DNA of 64,000 bases, taken from positions 62,001 through 126,000 of the forward strand of contig JAYJMM010000015.1 of assembly GCA_037349105.1 (NCBI GenBank), read 5' to 3'. The notes below the pieces were generated by a model. The model saw only the letters and a list, made by a program, of their open reading frames with translations, searched no databases and had not been told where the DNA came from. The position numbers were made by a program, and so were the translations under genes. How positions within the stretch are numbered: position 1 is the first letter of the stretch; each line of letters opens with the position of its first letter. This document shows positions 1 to 21,000 of the stretch, in pieces. The stretch comes from Limnomonas spitsbergensis (lineage: Eukaryota > Chlorophyta > Chlorophyceae > Chlamydomonadales).

Positions 1-735
1 GCACAGGCAGGCGGCACAGGCAGGCGGCACAGGCAGGCGGCACAGGTAGGCGGCACAGGTAGGCAGCACAGGCAGGCGGCACAGGTAGGCGGCACAGGTA
101 GGCGGCACAGGTAGGCGGCAAAGGTAGGCGGCACAGGTTGGCGGCAAAGGCAGGCGGCACAGGGAGGCGGCACATGTAGGCGGCACAGGTAGGCCGCACA
201 GGCAGGCGGCACAGGCAGGCGGCACAGGCAGGCCGCACAGGCAGGCGGCACAGGTAGGCAGCACAGGTAGGCGGCACAGGTAGGCGGCACAGGTAGGCGG
301 CAAAGGTAGGCGGCACAGGTAGGCGGCACAGGTAGGCCGCACAGGCAGGCGGCAAAGGCAGGCGGCACAGGGAGGCGGCACAGGTAGGCGGCACAGGTAG
401 GCCGCACAGGCAGGCGGCACAGGCAGGCGGCACAGGTAGGCGGCACAGGCAGGCGGCACAGGTAGGCGGCACAGGCAGGCGGCACAGGTAGGCGGCACAG
501 GTAGGCGGCACAGGTAGGCGGCACAGGTAGGCGGCACAGGTAGGCGGCACAGGTAGGCGGCACAGGTAGGCGGCACAGGTAGGCGGCACAAGTAGGCGGC
601 ACAGGTAGGCGGCACAGGTAGGCGGCACAGGTAGGCGGCACAGGTAGGCGGCACAGGTAGGCGGCACAGGTAGGCGGCACAGGTAGGCGGCACAGGTAGG
701 CGGCACAAGTAGGCGGCACAGGTAGGCGGCACACA
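1..735. repeat. 13-bp minisatellite
   Basis: Tandem 13-bp unit GGCACAGGTAGGC (variants CAGGCAGGC, CAAAGGTAGGC), entering from beyond the left edge and ending at GGCACACAGGTTATG. The distal half is much more homogeneous than the first 450 bp. Each unit carries AG/GTAGGC, which looks like a plus-strand splice donor, but no gene is seen on that strand here. It lies on the 3' side of the sugar symporter exons, probably in or after that gene's next intron. Confidence 0.95.
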
Positions 736-1156
736 GGTTATGCCACCTCCTGAACTTCAGGGCATGCCGGACTGCCTGTTTGATTTCCCTTTGGAAGCTC
801 CCTACCGCATATAAGCCACTCAACCTACTACACACCAGTGTTTCATCTGGGCGCTTCAGTTACATTTCAGCTTCAACCGGGCCTGCGCCCTGTAGGGCTC
901 AGCGCAGCATGCTGTGCCGCTACGATAGCAGACTGAGGGTCGGTCAAGGCTTGGTGACAAAAGAGCCCAGTGCGGTACCCTGACCCCACTCATGCAATAA
1001 ACAGCTTTCTTGCATGACTGGAGGCTGAGGATAAAGAGATATTAACAGGTGCTTATGAATGAAGGTGCGCATATTATGAATGAAGGTGTGAAAAGTGTAT
1101 CGGGTGTACATGAGAGATGGTGTTGTGTGCAGTACCCTGTCGTGCAATGAGCCACT
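736..1156. other. unassigned sequence between minisatellites
   Basis: No coding similarity or structured element recognised. Short TTTCTTGCA and GCAATGAGCC strings near its right end resemble the flank of the next array. Confidence 0.4.
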
Positions 1157-1452
1157 TTCTTGCAGCACTGTTTTATTCCAGGGTGCTTCTTCCACACTTT
1201 CTTGCAGCACTGTCTTATTCCAGGGTGCTTCTTCCACACTTTCTTGCAGCACTGTTTTATTCCAGGGTGCTTCTTCCACACTTTCTTGCAGCACTGTTTT
1301 ATTCCAGGGTGCTTCTTCCACACTTTCTTGCAGCACTGTTTTATTCCAGGGTGCTTCTTCCACACTTTCTTGCAGCACTGTTTTATTCCAGGGTGCTTCT
1401 TCCACACTTTCTTGCAGCACTGTTTCATTCCAGGGTGCTTCTTCCACACCTG
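1157..1452. repeat. 42-bp minisatellite, about 7 copies
   Basis: Seven near-identical 42-bp units beginning CTTGCAGCACTGTTTTATTC and ending TTCCACACTTT. Because 42 is a multiple of 3, several frames stay open, giving 14-residue repeats in every reading; none looks like a known protein. Only single-base differences separate the units (GTCTTA, GTTTCA), so the array is young. Confidence 0.92.
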
Positions 1453-1649
1453 AGCTCTACAGCCCAGTACAACGACCAGCAGGGCTTGATGCAGGGCACA
1501 CTTTGCCTGGGACGTCAGCCTTAGGCCGATCAAGGGCTGCTCCCAATTAGCCCAGGGGTGGGCCCCCGGCGGCCGCCCAAAGATGATCAGGATTGCATTC
1601 GCAAAAAAAACTGCATCAAATTTTAGGAGAAATTAAAACATGGCGGATT

Positions 1650-2105
1650 TCATGCCTGAGAGCAGCTGCCCCACCACTATATGACCCACTGGCAGACCAT
1701 CACTGTCAGACCATCACTGACAGCCCACCGCTGACAGCCCACCACTGACAGCCCACCACTGAGGACCCACCCCATGTCACCCGTCCCCGTCAGCGCACCT
1801 AAGGCAAGTAAAACATGACATAGTCGATGCCCGGCAGCTGCTGCCCACCACTAACAACCCACCATTGACAGCCCACCACTGACAGCTCACCACAGACAGC
1901 TTACCACAAACCACCGACAGCCCACCAATGAAAGCTCACCACAACAGCCCACCATGATAGCCCACCATTTACCTGAGGCAAGTAGAACATAGAGGAGTCG
2001 ATCCCCGGCAGCTGCTGCCCCACCACTAACAGCCCACCACTGACAGTCCACCACTAACAGCCCACCACTGCTAGCCCACCACTGACAGTCCACAACTCAG
2101 TTTGT
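1650..2105 (-). repeat. decayed copies of symporter exon 7 tail within CCACCACTGACAG repeats
   Basis: On the minus strand, 2021-1970 and 1852-1797 repeat the 3' end of symporter exon 7, the segment reading GQQLPGID then MFY, each followed by a donor-like position. The first reads GIDSSMFYLPQ with GTAAAT; the second reads GIDYVMFYLP then a stop. Between them run degenerate 10-14 bp units of CCACCACTGACAGC type. These look like tandem duplications of the exon-intron junction that have since decayed. Confidence 0.8.
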
Positions 2106-2109
2106 TTAC

Positions 2110-11786
<9,677 letters not shown>

Positions 11787-12162
11787 GTTTTGAGAACGTG
11801 TGCAGTCAGTAGTCTGCTGGGCTGTCTAGAGAGGGATATGTGGAAGATGGAGATAAAGGAGAGGGCTTCGAGCCTGCGATAAATCCGATACGGGTGCCGA
11901 GTTGACGATCGAAAAACACGACTCTGTATGACGAGATGGAGCGGAGTAAACCTGATAAGAAGCGGGTGGGAAATTTGACGTACCACTATCACGCTATTCA
12001 CGCTTGGAGACACCTGGCTGATTCTGATGTCACAGCCAGAAGTTCCTTGGACGGCCGCCTTTGAAAAGTTAGTTGTCGTCAGTTGATGAATTTTGGACGA
12101 CGCGTACGCGTGACGCGACGCCGTTCAATGTCTGTTATCACACACCCCTAGGGTATCCGAGA
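11787..12162 (-). promoter_or_regulatory. symporter upstream region with 12-bp palindrome
   Basis: Presumed promoter and leader of the symporter. No clear TATA box. A perfect palindrome ACGCGTACGCGT lies at 12100-12111 within a CG-rich run, a plausible but unproven factor site. Confidence 0.3.
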
Positions 12163-12475
12163 ATGCAGGCCATTGCATCATTTTCGAATTTAACTAGCCG
12201 GCGAACGTAGGCTATGCTCGTTTTTGTGATCACGACCCTGTATTTGTGGTGTATGAGGCTGTTGGCCTGTGGGCTAACGCTCGCGCCCTTTCACATTACG
12301 GCCGTCAATCAACGGGCGTACCTTGGTCACCAGCGATTTTCATTTCGGCAAACCCTGCTTTCGCCAAACCCCCTGCGCCAGACCCCGAAAACCCCCTCCA
12401 ACCAAACCCCGTGACCCCCCTCCATACGGCGAGGCAAAAGTTTTACAGACGACGTTCGTAAATATCCACCTCCAC
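12163..12475 (+). repeat. dispersed ~320-bp element upstream of the symporter
   Basis: Shares long near-identical blocks with 53571-53905: ACTAGCCGGCGAACGTAGGC, the GCCTGTGGGCTAACGCTCGC block, ATCAATCAACGGGCGTA, a 35-base identical stretch at 12353-12388 versus 53778-53813, and CCTCCATACGGCG near the end. Both copies have the same orientation relative to a minus-strand sugar gene, about 0.4-0.5 kb upstream of its ATG. Mobile element or shared promoter module. Confidence 0.8.
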
Positions 12476-14298
12476 AGAAAATTTCAACCAAGTGTCAGCC
12501 TGGAGCCTTCCGATACGTTGCTGGCTGGCTAAATGAACAGCCCGGCCTAGTGACGTAGCCTCCGGGGCCTACCGAAATCCGCAGCTTCCGCATCACAGAC
12601 TACACAGACGCGGTAATAATAAACCCCGACGCTCTGGTGTAAATATGCGTGGTGCAAATATTTGCTTCATGAGCTCTGGCTTTGATTTCCATTGAGGTGT
12701 CAATTGATTGCTGCCCAAGTGTCGGTACTCACATCAAATTTCGGTTTCTGGTTTTCAAGTTTCAGTTCTTCGCTGGAATTTGTTTTGCCACTCTGCTGCT
12801 TTCTCGCAATGCAGGTTTCAGACTGTGACAGCCAGGTCCCGAAATTTTGAAACGTTGCCATGTTCTTGGATTGTAGTTTACATCGACGGGGAAGCGTTTC
12901 TTTGCAGATTGGATGAAGTTTCAAGTTCATTTTGTCTTCCAGACTTCTGTTGCATCCCCCCCCCATTATTCCCCCAATGGCAGTCCCGTTCATGACCGCC
13001 GCACTTGTTTTACGCTGCTCCCAGAGTGCGGAGGCTGGTGTGAAATATCATGTGACGCATGAACACCATTTGCCGTAACACCACCAACAAATCAGTTGAA
13101 ATTTGAAACAGCCACCCACTCGACCGAGCCTTTTCGAGCAGGGACAAGGGGTGCAACGGCACTGCGGCAGTGGTTCGAAGCAGCTGAGTAGTCAAGTGCA
13201 GCACTTCCAGGGATCTCAGGCCTTCACTGTCTCGTCGTAATTCGGACGCAACAGGTGAGCTGGATTCACATAGGTGTGTCTGAACATTTCTTCTGCCTGG
13301 GTTCACTGTGAAGACTTGAAGACATGACTCAGCCGCGTTGCTTTATATGAATGATATCTTGCATTAGCAGCTCTTGCTTGCATTGGCAAATGTATTGTGA
13401 TACGAACAAATCTCGCGCTCTCGTGTTTAAACGGGAAATGTTTTACCGTGGAAAACAAACGGTAGCTGATTACTTGTTTGAAGCCCCTGCACAGTGGTCA
13501 GGCAAGCCACTCGTAATCTGCAAGCTCTCTTCTCTATAAAACTGAAGTGGGCTAGAACCCTCCCCTTGTGCATCTTATTCTGCCCCTCCCCCACAATCCC
13601 AGCTAGAATTCTGGTTTACATGGCACATATGATGGGGTTAGGCCGAACAGGCTCCACTTTTGGTAAACATTTGGCTAAAGCGTTTAAAACAATTGCCCCC
13701 CCACATGTTTTGCAAGTTTTGAATTTGCAGAACAAGCTTTCCTCTCCCTTCATTCGTGGCAGCCCAGTCTAGCTGTACCAGGAAAGGTCTGCCCCACTCC
13801 CTCCCAAGGAGGGCACTAGGAGGTCCACGCGGCTGAGCCTTTTCTTGATGGCCCTTGAAGGTGTAATGTCATTAACTACCTGTAGTTTATGACAGCCGGA
13901 GCGCAAATGCACTGGTAGGCTAGAAGGCTCTTTGCCTTCCCGGCCTTTCCTTTTGTTCCTCCCCCCCCCCCCCCCTCTTCCCTTTAGTTTCTTCTTTTCC
14001 CCCTTATGAACAGTTGGGCGCCAACGCAGCCGAGCTTTGAGCGGGTAACGTTATTGACCCGCCTGTCAACTTATACAACAAAGATCCGATCCCCTCTCTG
14101 ATCACACTTTATCACTCTGTCACACAGGCACATCTCTGTTGCGGCTGGGAGAGCCTTTGTTCCATGTTCCTCCCAGCTGGCCAGTTGCCATACACAGTTG
14201 CCTGGAGCCTGCCGCTCGGATACCAACAAGCATGTGATGTAAACCGCAGACTCTTAGGAAGCAAAAGGCCTCCTTGGCAAGACCAAGCAACCGCCAAT
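12476..14298. other. intergenic, no recognised gene
   Basis: Between the GH32 stop and the symporter promoter. Short open frames at 12700-13000 and 13010-13306 show no family resemblance. A run of 15-18 C at about 13966-13984. The segment must hold the GH32 3' end downstream of 14824, but no obvious polyadenylation signal was found. Confidence 0.5.
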
Positions 14299-14405
14299 CA
14301 GGGACACAGGATACGGGCCGTTTTTTGAGGCCGTTTGGGCAAAACAAAAACGGCGTTTTTTATTTTTTTTTATCGTGTTACCATATTCCGTATCCTGTGT
14401 CCCTG
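14299..14405. mobile_element. hAT-like miniature inverted-repeat transposon, 107 bp
   Basis: Perfect 18-bp terminal inverted repeats CAGGGACACAGGATACGG (14299-14316) and its complement (14388-14405) flank a T/A-rich core. The 8-bp flanks CCGCCAAT (14291-14298) and CCGCCAAC (14406-14413) match at 7 of 8. CAGGG-type ends with an 8-bp target duplication are typical of hAT elements. Non-autonomous. Confidence 0.85.
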
Positions 14406-14823
14406 CCGCCAACCCTAACCACGCACCCTATATGGCTGCCACCTACCCCTATTTAGGATATATCCCGCCATCCACCAACAGTCATATCACCAAAATACAA
14501 CAAGGTTAAACAGCCACCTGGCCAGCTGTCCCTACCTACGTCATGCCGCCTTCTCCTCTCCGCCTGACATGCTTCAGGTCGGCATCACAAACAACCTCGC
14601 AGCGCTTATTTCCACCGTTTCATTCCCGTGCGCCGAAGCCTGTCCAAGAAGTTGCCAATCCCAGGTTCAGCAGCCTAATCATTGATCTCACCTTCAGCAA
14701 CTGCCGCCACGGCGGCCGCATCCGCCGCCGCCGCCTGCTCACTATTGGCCTCCCTCATTGGCCTGTATTGCCCTTTCTCTTTCCCTCATCGCCAAGCCAA
14801 GACACGCCACAGGCAACCACCCT

Positions 14824-15039
14824 TCAGGCTGCCTGAGGCTTAACCCCCGCCTCCCAAATGCTAGCCATCTCATGGACCTCCAAGCCCAGCACAAGCGTGT
14901 CACCACCAACGGACACGACATCGATGCCGCACGGGGACAACGCGCCTTGGCCATCGACGACGGCAGCTGAAAGCTCTGTCAGTGGCTGCTGCCCGCGGTA
15001 CACCCGTGTGCTGAGCACCTCGCCCGCCTCCGTATATAC
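14824..15039 (-). CDS. GH32 exon 13 (C-terminus)
   Basis: Acceptor CTGCTCCAG, phase 0. Encodes VYTEAGEVLSTRVYRG, then VVSVGGDTLVLGLEVHEMAS and IWEAG before the stop. This is the last beta strands of the GH32 sandwich (family pattern EVLSTRVYRG and WEM-S-W). Confidence 0.92.
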   Translation of the reverse strand, partial: VYTEAGEVLSTRVYRGQQPLTELSAAVVDGQGALSPCGIDVVSVGGDTLVLGLEVHEMASIWEAGVKPQAA

Positions 15040-18000
15040 CTGGAGCAGATTATCAGTTTCAGACACACTTCTAAAAATCGTATATTTATGGCTAGGGTTA
15101 CGGGTTAAGAAATATAGCACCTTGCCCGCCTCTGTGTACACATGGTGCAAGAGTTCAGTTTGTTTTACACCGTATTTGGGGGGGAATGTTTATTTGGAGC
15201 TAGGGGTTAAGGGCCACGGGAGTAGGAATATAGCACCTCACTAGCCTCCCTGGTTTAGGGTAAAGGGTTTAAGGCTTAATAAGCTTTCGTTCAGGGTTAC
15301 ATCTGAAGGGTGAAGGCCGGTGGCTGCTGCCTGTGGTACCCCCGCGTACTGAGCATCTCACCAGCCTTCGTGTACCAGGTTGCAGGATATCAGTTTGCTA
15401 CAAATTTCGGAAACCGTTTATTTATAAACAGGGTTTAGGGTTGGAGGTTAAGAAATATAGCACCTCGCCCACCTCCGTGTACACCTGGTGTACGATTTCA
15501 CTTTGTTTAAAACCGTATTTTCGGGTAATTCTTTATCTAAAGCTGGGGTTAAGGTTTTAAGGCTAAGGGTGTAGGGATATTGCACCTCCAGCTTCCTCAC
15601 TCACCTGGTTAAGGGTTTAGTCTTCAGGGTAAAATCTAAAGGGTGGAAGGCTAAATTTTTTATTAGGGTTTAGGTTTCCTGAGGCACCTTGTCGGACTCC
15701 GTGCACACATATTAATGATCGTGCCCAATCTTCTCTTAAGATAATTGGCCATGCATGGGGCTGCCATGGATACCCTCTCTGCAATCTGCGTTGAGGCTTT
15801 AGCACCCCACCTCCAGCATCAAACCGTTTAAGAGGCCCCTGAAGCCCAGCGGCTGCACAAGTTCAGGGCTCAGATTCAAGGTTTAGGGTTTAAGTTCCAG
15901 AGTTCAGGGCAGATTCAGGGTTAAGGTTTCGGGGTTCAGGGTTAAGGGCATCAGGTTGAGCCGCACCACCTTCAGGATCCAGCCCTTCAAGAGACCCCTG
16001 AAGCCCAGCGGCTGCATGAGCTTGCGGCTTATATACAGGGTTTAGGGTTTGGGTTTCAGGGCAATGAGCCTGGTTTAGAGTTAAGGGCTTTGGGTTTAGA
16101 GTTAGGGTTTCAGGGCATCAGGTTGAGCCGCCCAACCTCGAGCATGGAGCCGTCCAGCAGGGCCCTCAGACGCAGCGGCTGTCCCGGCGCAGGCTGGCGC
16201 AGGAGCGGGCCCCCAACGTGCCGCACCCCGGGGGCTCCCAGGCTGAATTCATGAGTCAGGGGGTCAATGGCCTCAAAGACGACCTGAAGCTTGCCGCTGC
16301 TCCAGCTGACGGCGGCCAGTGGGGGGGGAAAGGGGCAGCGAGGGTGGTGTCAGTGGAGAAGAAGGGGGGGGGGCAGGGATGCAGGGGTGTGTCGGCTCAG
16401 GTACTGGTGAGAAGAGGGGTAGGTGGTGCAAGGGTGAAAAGAGGGGTAGGTGGTGCAAGGGTGAAAAAAGGGATAGGTGGTGCAAGGGTGAAAAGAGCTT
16501 GGGTGACAGGAGCAATGGTCTTGAACACAACCTGGAATTGTCCTTGGGAGTTATTTTCAGCGTTCAAACCGGTGGAGTTCTAGGCCTCCAAGCTCCACCA
16601 TGATGGCACCCCTGCTCACCAATACAAAAGCGCAGCGGACCCGTCCGGCCCAGCTAGCCACGACTTGATCAGCAGCCCGCTCATCAGCCCGCTTGGTGAG
16701 CCCCGCTGCCACCCTCCTCCCGCCGCCCCCGCCGCCACCCTGCCTTCTGCTGCGTCCGCTCCTTCCGCCGCCCCCGCGCCTTCCGCCCCCTTCGACCCGG
16801 TCGTATGGATCCGAAGCCTGCGTTCCATCTCTGTCTCGTCGTCGCTCTCTGCAGCCTCGGCGGGCAGCAGGCAGATTTCGAGGTCCAGGAACTGACCACA
16901 GACCTTGGGGACGGGGAACGCACTGCCTGCAGGCACTCGCAGCGGCCGCGTCACCAGCTGGTTCACAGAGGGGGACCCAAGTTGTGTGCATTGGGGTAAC
17001 CCCCCCTGGGACCGATGCTGCCCTACCACCGCGGAAGTAGAAGAGGTAGTAGCAGCAGCAGCAGCAGCAGCAGTAGTAGCAGCAGTAGTAGCCGTAGCAG
17101 CAGCAGTAGTAGTAGCAGTAGTAGCAGCAGTAGTAGCAGCAGTAGTAGCAGTAGTAGTAGCAGTAGTAGCAGCAGTAGTAGTAGCAGTAGTAGCAGCAGT
17201 AGTGGCAGCAGCAGCCGTAGCAGTACGGGCAGTAACAGCAGGCGCCTCATCTAGCGAGCCTGCCTTGTCCAGCACTCCTGCTTGATGCTGCAGCTGCTGA
17301 CTACCATCCACAGGATCCTGAGGGATCAGGGTGCAGAGTATAGGGTTCAGGGATCAGGATCTAGGGTTGAAGGTTTCGGGGATTGGGCAGGTTGCTGTGA
17401 GGAGGCTTCAGGATTTGAAGGAACAACGGCGAAAGGTTTCATACCCCCCCCACAGCACGCATACAAGGTGAGCGCCCCCCCCTCACGACAGATAGATCCA
17501 ACAGATGGATCCGACAGATGGATCCGACAGGTGGATACGTCAGGTGGATCTGACAGGTGGATCAGACTGGTGGATCCAGCAGATGGATCCGGCAGATGAA
17601 TCCGACAGATGGATCCAACCTATGGACCCTGAAGCACAAGGGTCCTGACTGTGGACGACACATATATTGTTTATGCATTTCGAAACCCTGAACTCCATTT
17701 AACGATCCCAACCGACTCATTTACCGGGTGATGTAGCGTCCAGGACCTCCCAGGCCTCCTCAGTAGCTGCAGCTCCGGAGCCGGCTCCTGGACCATCCAC
17801 GCGGCAGCCGCACCCAGGGAGGGGTCGCCGTGCTCCACCCACAGCAGCCGCGGGAGGGACAGGCAGCCGGCGTAGTTGAAGGTCCCGCCCTCCTGAGTGG
17901 TAAACAAGGACAGGCAGCTTAAGATCCCTAAACCCACCTGCGCAGACTTTTAAGACCTCCTCGCCTTTCTCCCTCCTAGCCCTTGCAAAGCTGCACAGGC

Positions 18001-21000
18001 TTCCAATACATCATCCCCCCCTTCTCCCTCCCAGCCCCTGCAAAGTTTCACAGACATTCAATACCTCCCCCCATCCTTCCCCTTGTCCCTCCCAGCCCTA
18101 TATCAGAGGTCCCTCAAAGGACCTCACACTACAATCTAGTCTACATAGCCTGACCGGTGCATCATGGTAACGGCGCGGATGTGGCTACGGCCCCAAGCTG
18201 CGTTGTTTCCTGAACCTCCTCGCCCCAACAGGGCGTAGCTTTCTGTCTTTCTTTAGTGCCAGCCCTACAGATCAGGCCTGCACTACCTCTCTGCCCTAAA
18301 GCCTGTCCCTGCACTCACGTGCACCGTACGCCTCTCTTGCAGCCACGCCATGAGCAAGATGCGACCCTGCATGTGCGGCAAGAGGTGAGGACAGAGGGGG
18401 GCCGTGGGGCAGAGACTCCTGAGAGACCTTTGGGTGGATGCCTCAATATGTGACAAGAAAGGGTTCACTTGTTCAGTCATTCGTTCTCCTCCGGTTCGCC
18501 CTGCCGGGATAGGATGGATGAAAGGCTATATGGGCTGGTGCGTAGACTACATAATACACTTGCCTTCAATCGGCTAGGAGCAGACACCGTGGAGGGTGTA
18601 GCTGTCCGTCATCTGCTGCAGATGCCAGTAATTGGCATACAGATGAAATCCTGCCACAAGAGGAGCAAGGGCTTCAAGCCGCACCAGACCGAGACCTTAA
18701 AAACTGTCAGACCCGGTGGAGCCGTCCCTCACCTGCTGCTGCAGATGCTGTAGATTTGGTTTGTCTTCCCTCGGGTAAGAAAACACAATTTCTTTTTATG
18801 CTGCCCTCAGGGCAAATTATCGACCCAAACTCTTAATTTCTGACTGGAAACTGGCATCGGCAATCGGTAATTAGCATATTCATGGATCCGTTAATTATGA
18901 GGAAAGGCAAAGCAAATCTACGGTTCCGGGAAGTAGGGGAAATCCTGCCACAAGAGGAGCAAGGGCTTCAAGCCGCACCAGGCATGCGCTTGCCGAGACC
19001 TTAAAAACAGTCAGACCTGGGCTATTCAAACAGGGTGAAGGGTTTAGGGTTTATGTTGCATCACAAACCAGGTTACTTAAACAGGGTTTAGGGTTTAGGG
19101 TTTAGGTTGCACCACATGTCTGGATTTCTACCACAGTTGCTGCTATTGGCATGCTGACATTCTCGATTGTCCCACTCTGCATCTTCACCACTGATCACTA
19201 CTCGATGCCAGCAAACCTGTGCGCAAGGCAGACAGGGTGCAGCAGCGACGACGCAACAAATGATGCGTCTTGCCGCTCGTCTCCCACTCGTGCCACTGAC
19301 TGCCCCACCTTCCAGAATCCATCAGGGCAGCGCGTGGCACTGAGGAATCAAGGGAATTGGGCTGTACTGCACTCCAGGGGACTGTACTGCACCCCTTGGT
19401 CTGTATTGCACCCCAGGGGGCTATACTGCACCCCTTGGTCTGTACTGCACCCCATAGCTGTGTTGCACCCCTTGGTCGGTACTGCACCCCAGGAGACTGT
19501 ACTGTACCCCTTGGTCTGCACTGCTCCCCAGGGGACTGTCCTGCACCCGAGGAGACTGTACTGCACACTTTGGTCTGCACTGCTCCCCAGGGGACTGTAC
19601 TGCACCCCAGGAATGTACTGCACCCCATGGGTCTGTACTGCACCCCTTAGTCTGTACTGCACCCCGGGGACTGTACTGCACACTTTGGTCTGTACTGCAC
19701 CTCCGGGGACTGTACTGAACACTTTGGTCTGTACTGCACCCCAGGGGACTGTACTGCACCCCAGGGGTCTGTACTGCACTCCTTGGTCTGCACTGCACCT
19801 CCGGGGACTGTACTGAACACTTTGGTCTGCACTGCTCCCCAGGGGACTGTACTGCACCCCGGGACTGTACTGCACCCCTTAGCCTGTACTGCACCCCTTG
19901 GTCTGTACTGCTCCCCAGGGGAATGTACTGCACCCCAGGACTGTACTGCATCCCTTCTGCACCCCTTGGTCACCTGCGGATCCCTCATGAGCTTTATTGA
20001 GTACGAGGTTCTTTTGGTATCGTCAAGACATCTCCCAGCTAACTCAGTGGCAGTTTTTACCTACTGAGACACATCGCCCAGATCTAGCCGGATCGGTGCG
20101 TCCAGGAGGTCCAGCCGGATTGGCCCAACAGCTCCTTCCCGAGGCAACAAGCAGGAAAAAGAAGCACTGACCTGTGGGTCCTCAACGACGTTGGGTGCCT
20201 AAAGCACATTGCACAGGACCAGCCGGAGTGGGTCATATTGTCATGAAGCACATCGCCCAGATCTAGTGCCACGCCTGCCTGTCCATCGACCAGCCGGACT
20301 GGTGCGCCACAGAATGTCCAGCCGGAAAGGCCCCAGAGCACCTTTCGAGTCCATCAGGCAGGATGAAACAGGATGCCGGCACACTGACCTGAGGATCCTT
20401 GACAACGTTGGGTGCATAAAGCACATCGCCCAGGTCCAGACGGAAAGGCCCAACGGCGCCCGCCAGGTCGAACAGGCAAGCGTGGCCGTCCGGTGCTTGG
20501 GCTGCACCCAATGCTGACGCCTTGCCTGCAGGCTGCGCTGACGCTGTGTTTGCTCCCGGCTTTGAAAGCGAGGCAGTGGCCGGCGCTGATAGCGTACTAG
20601 ATGCAGGCGACGTTGACGCAATATCTGCAGCCAGAGCTGAAACCGTGTTCGCTGCCGGCTTAAAAAGCGAGGCAGTGGCCAACTCCGCCTCCGCGCCCGC
20701 AGTCACTCCAGCCGCTGCGGACGCGGATGGTTCCTTCCCTTTCATCTCCGCTCCGCTGAGCGACGCATCGGCAGACGGCCGCATCGATCCGATCCAGTAC
20801 AAGGTCGAATTCGGAGCGCAATCGGGCGAGAGCGGGGATACGCAGAACAGGGTCGACAGGGCCGACGATGGGGGGCGCGACGACGAGTCTGTCATCGATG
20901 AGGGGCGCGACAACGAGTTCGCCGCCGACGATGGGGGGCGCGACGACGAGTCTGTCGTTGTCGCCGGGGCGTGCTGTGACAATGAAAGGTCTTGCAGACG

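Noticed and set aside
944..1550. Small repeat proteins on both strands
   Set aside because: All frames of a 42-bp array are open; no family resemblance.
12700..13306. Small minus-strand genes in the intergenic region
   Set aside because: Short frames with no recognisable motif, start context or splice support.
19151..19988. Repeat proteins from the CTGTACTGCACCCC array
   Set aside because: 21-bp period keeps several frames open; located inside GH32 intron 8.
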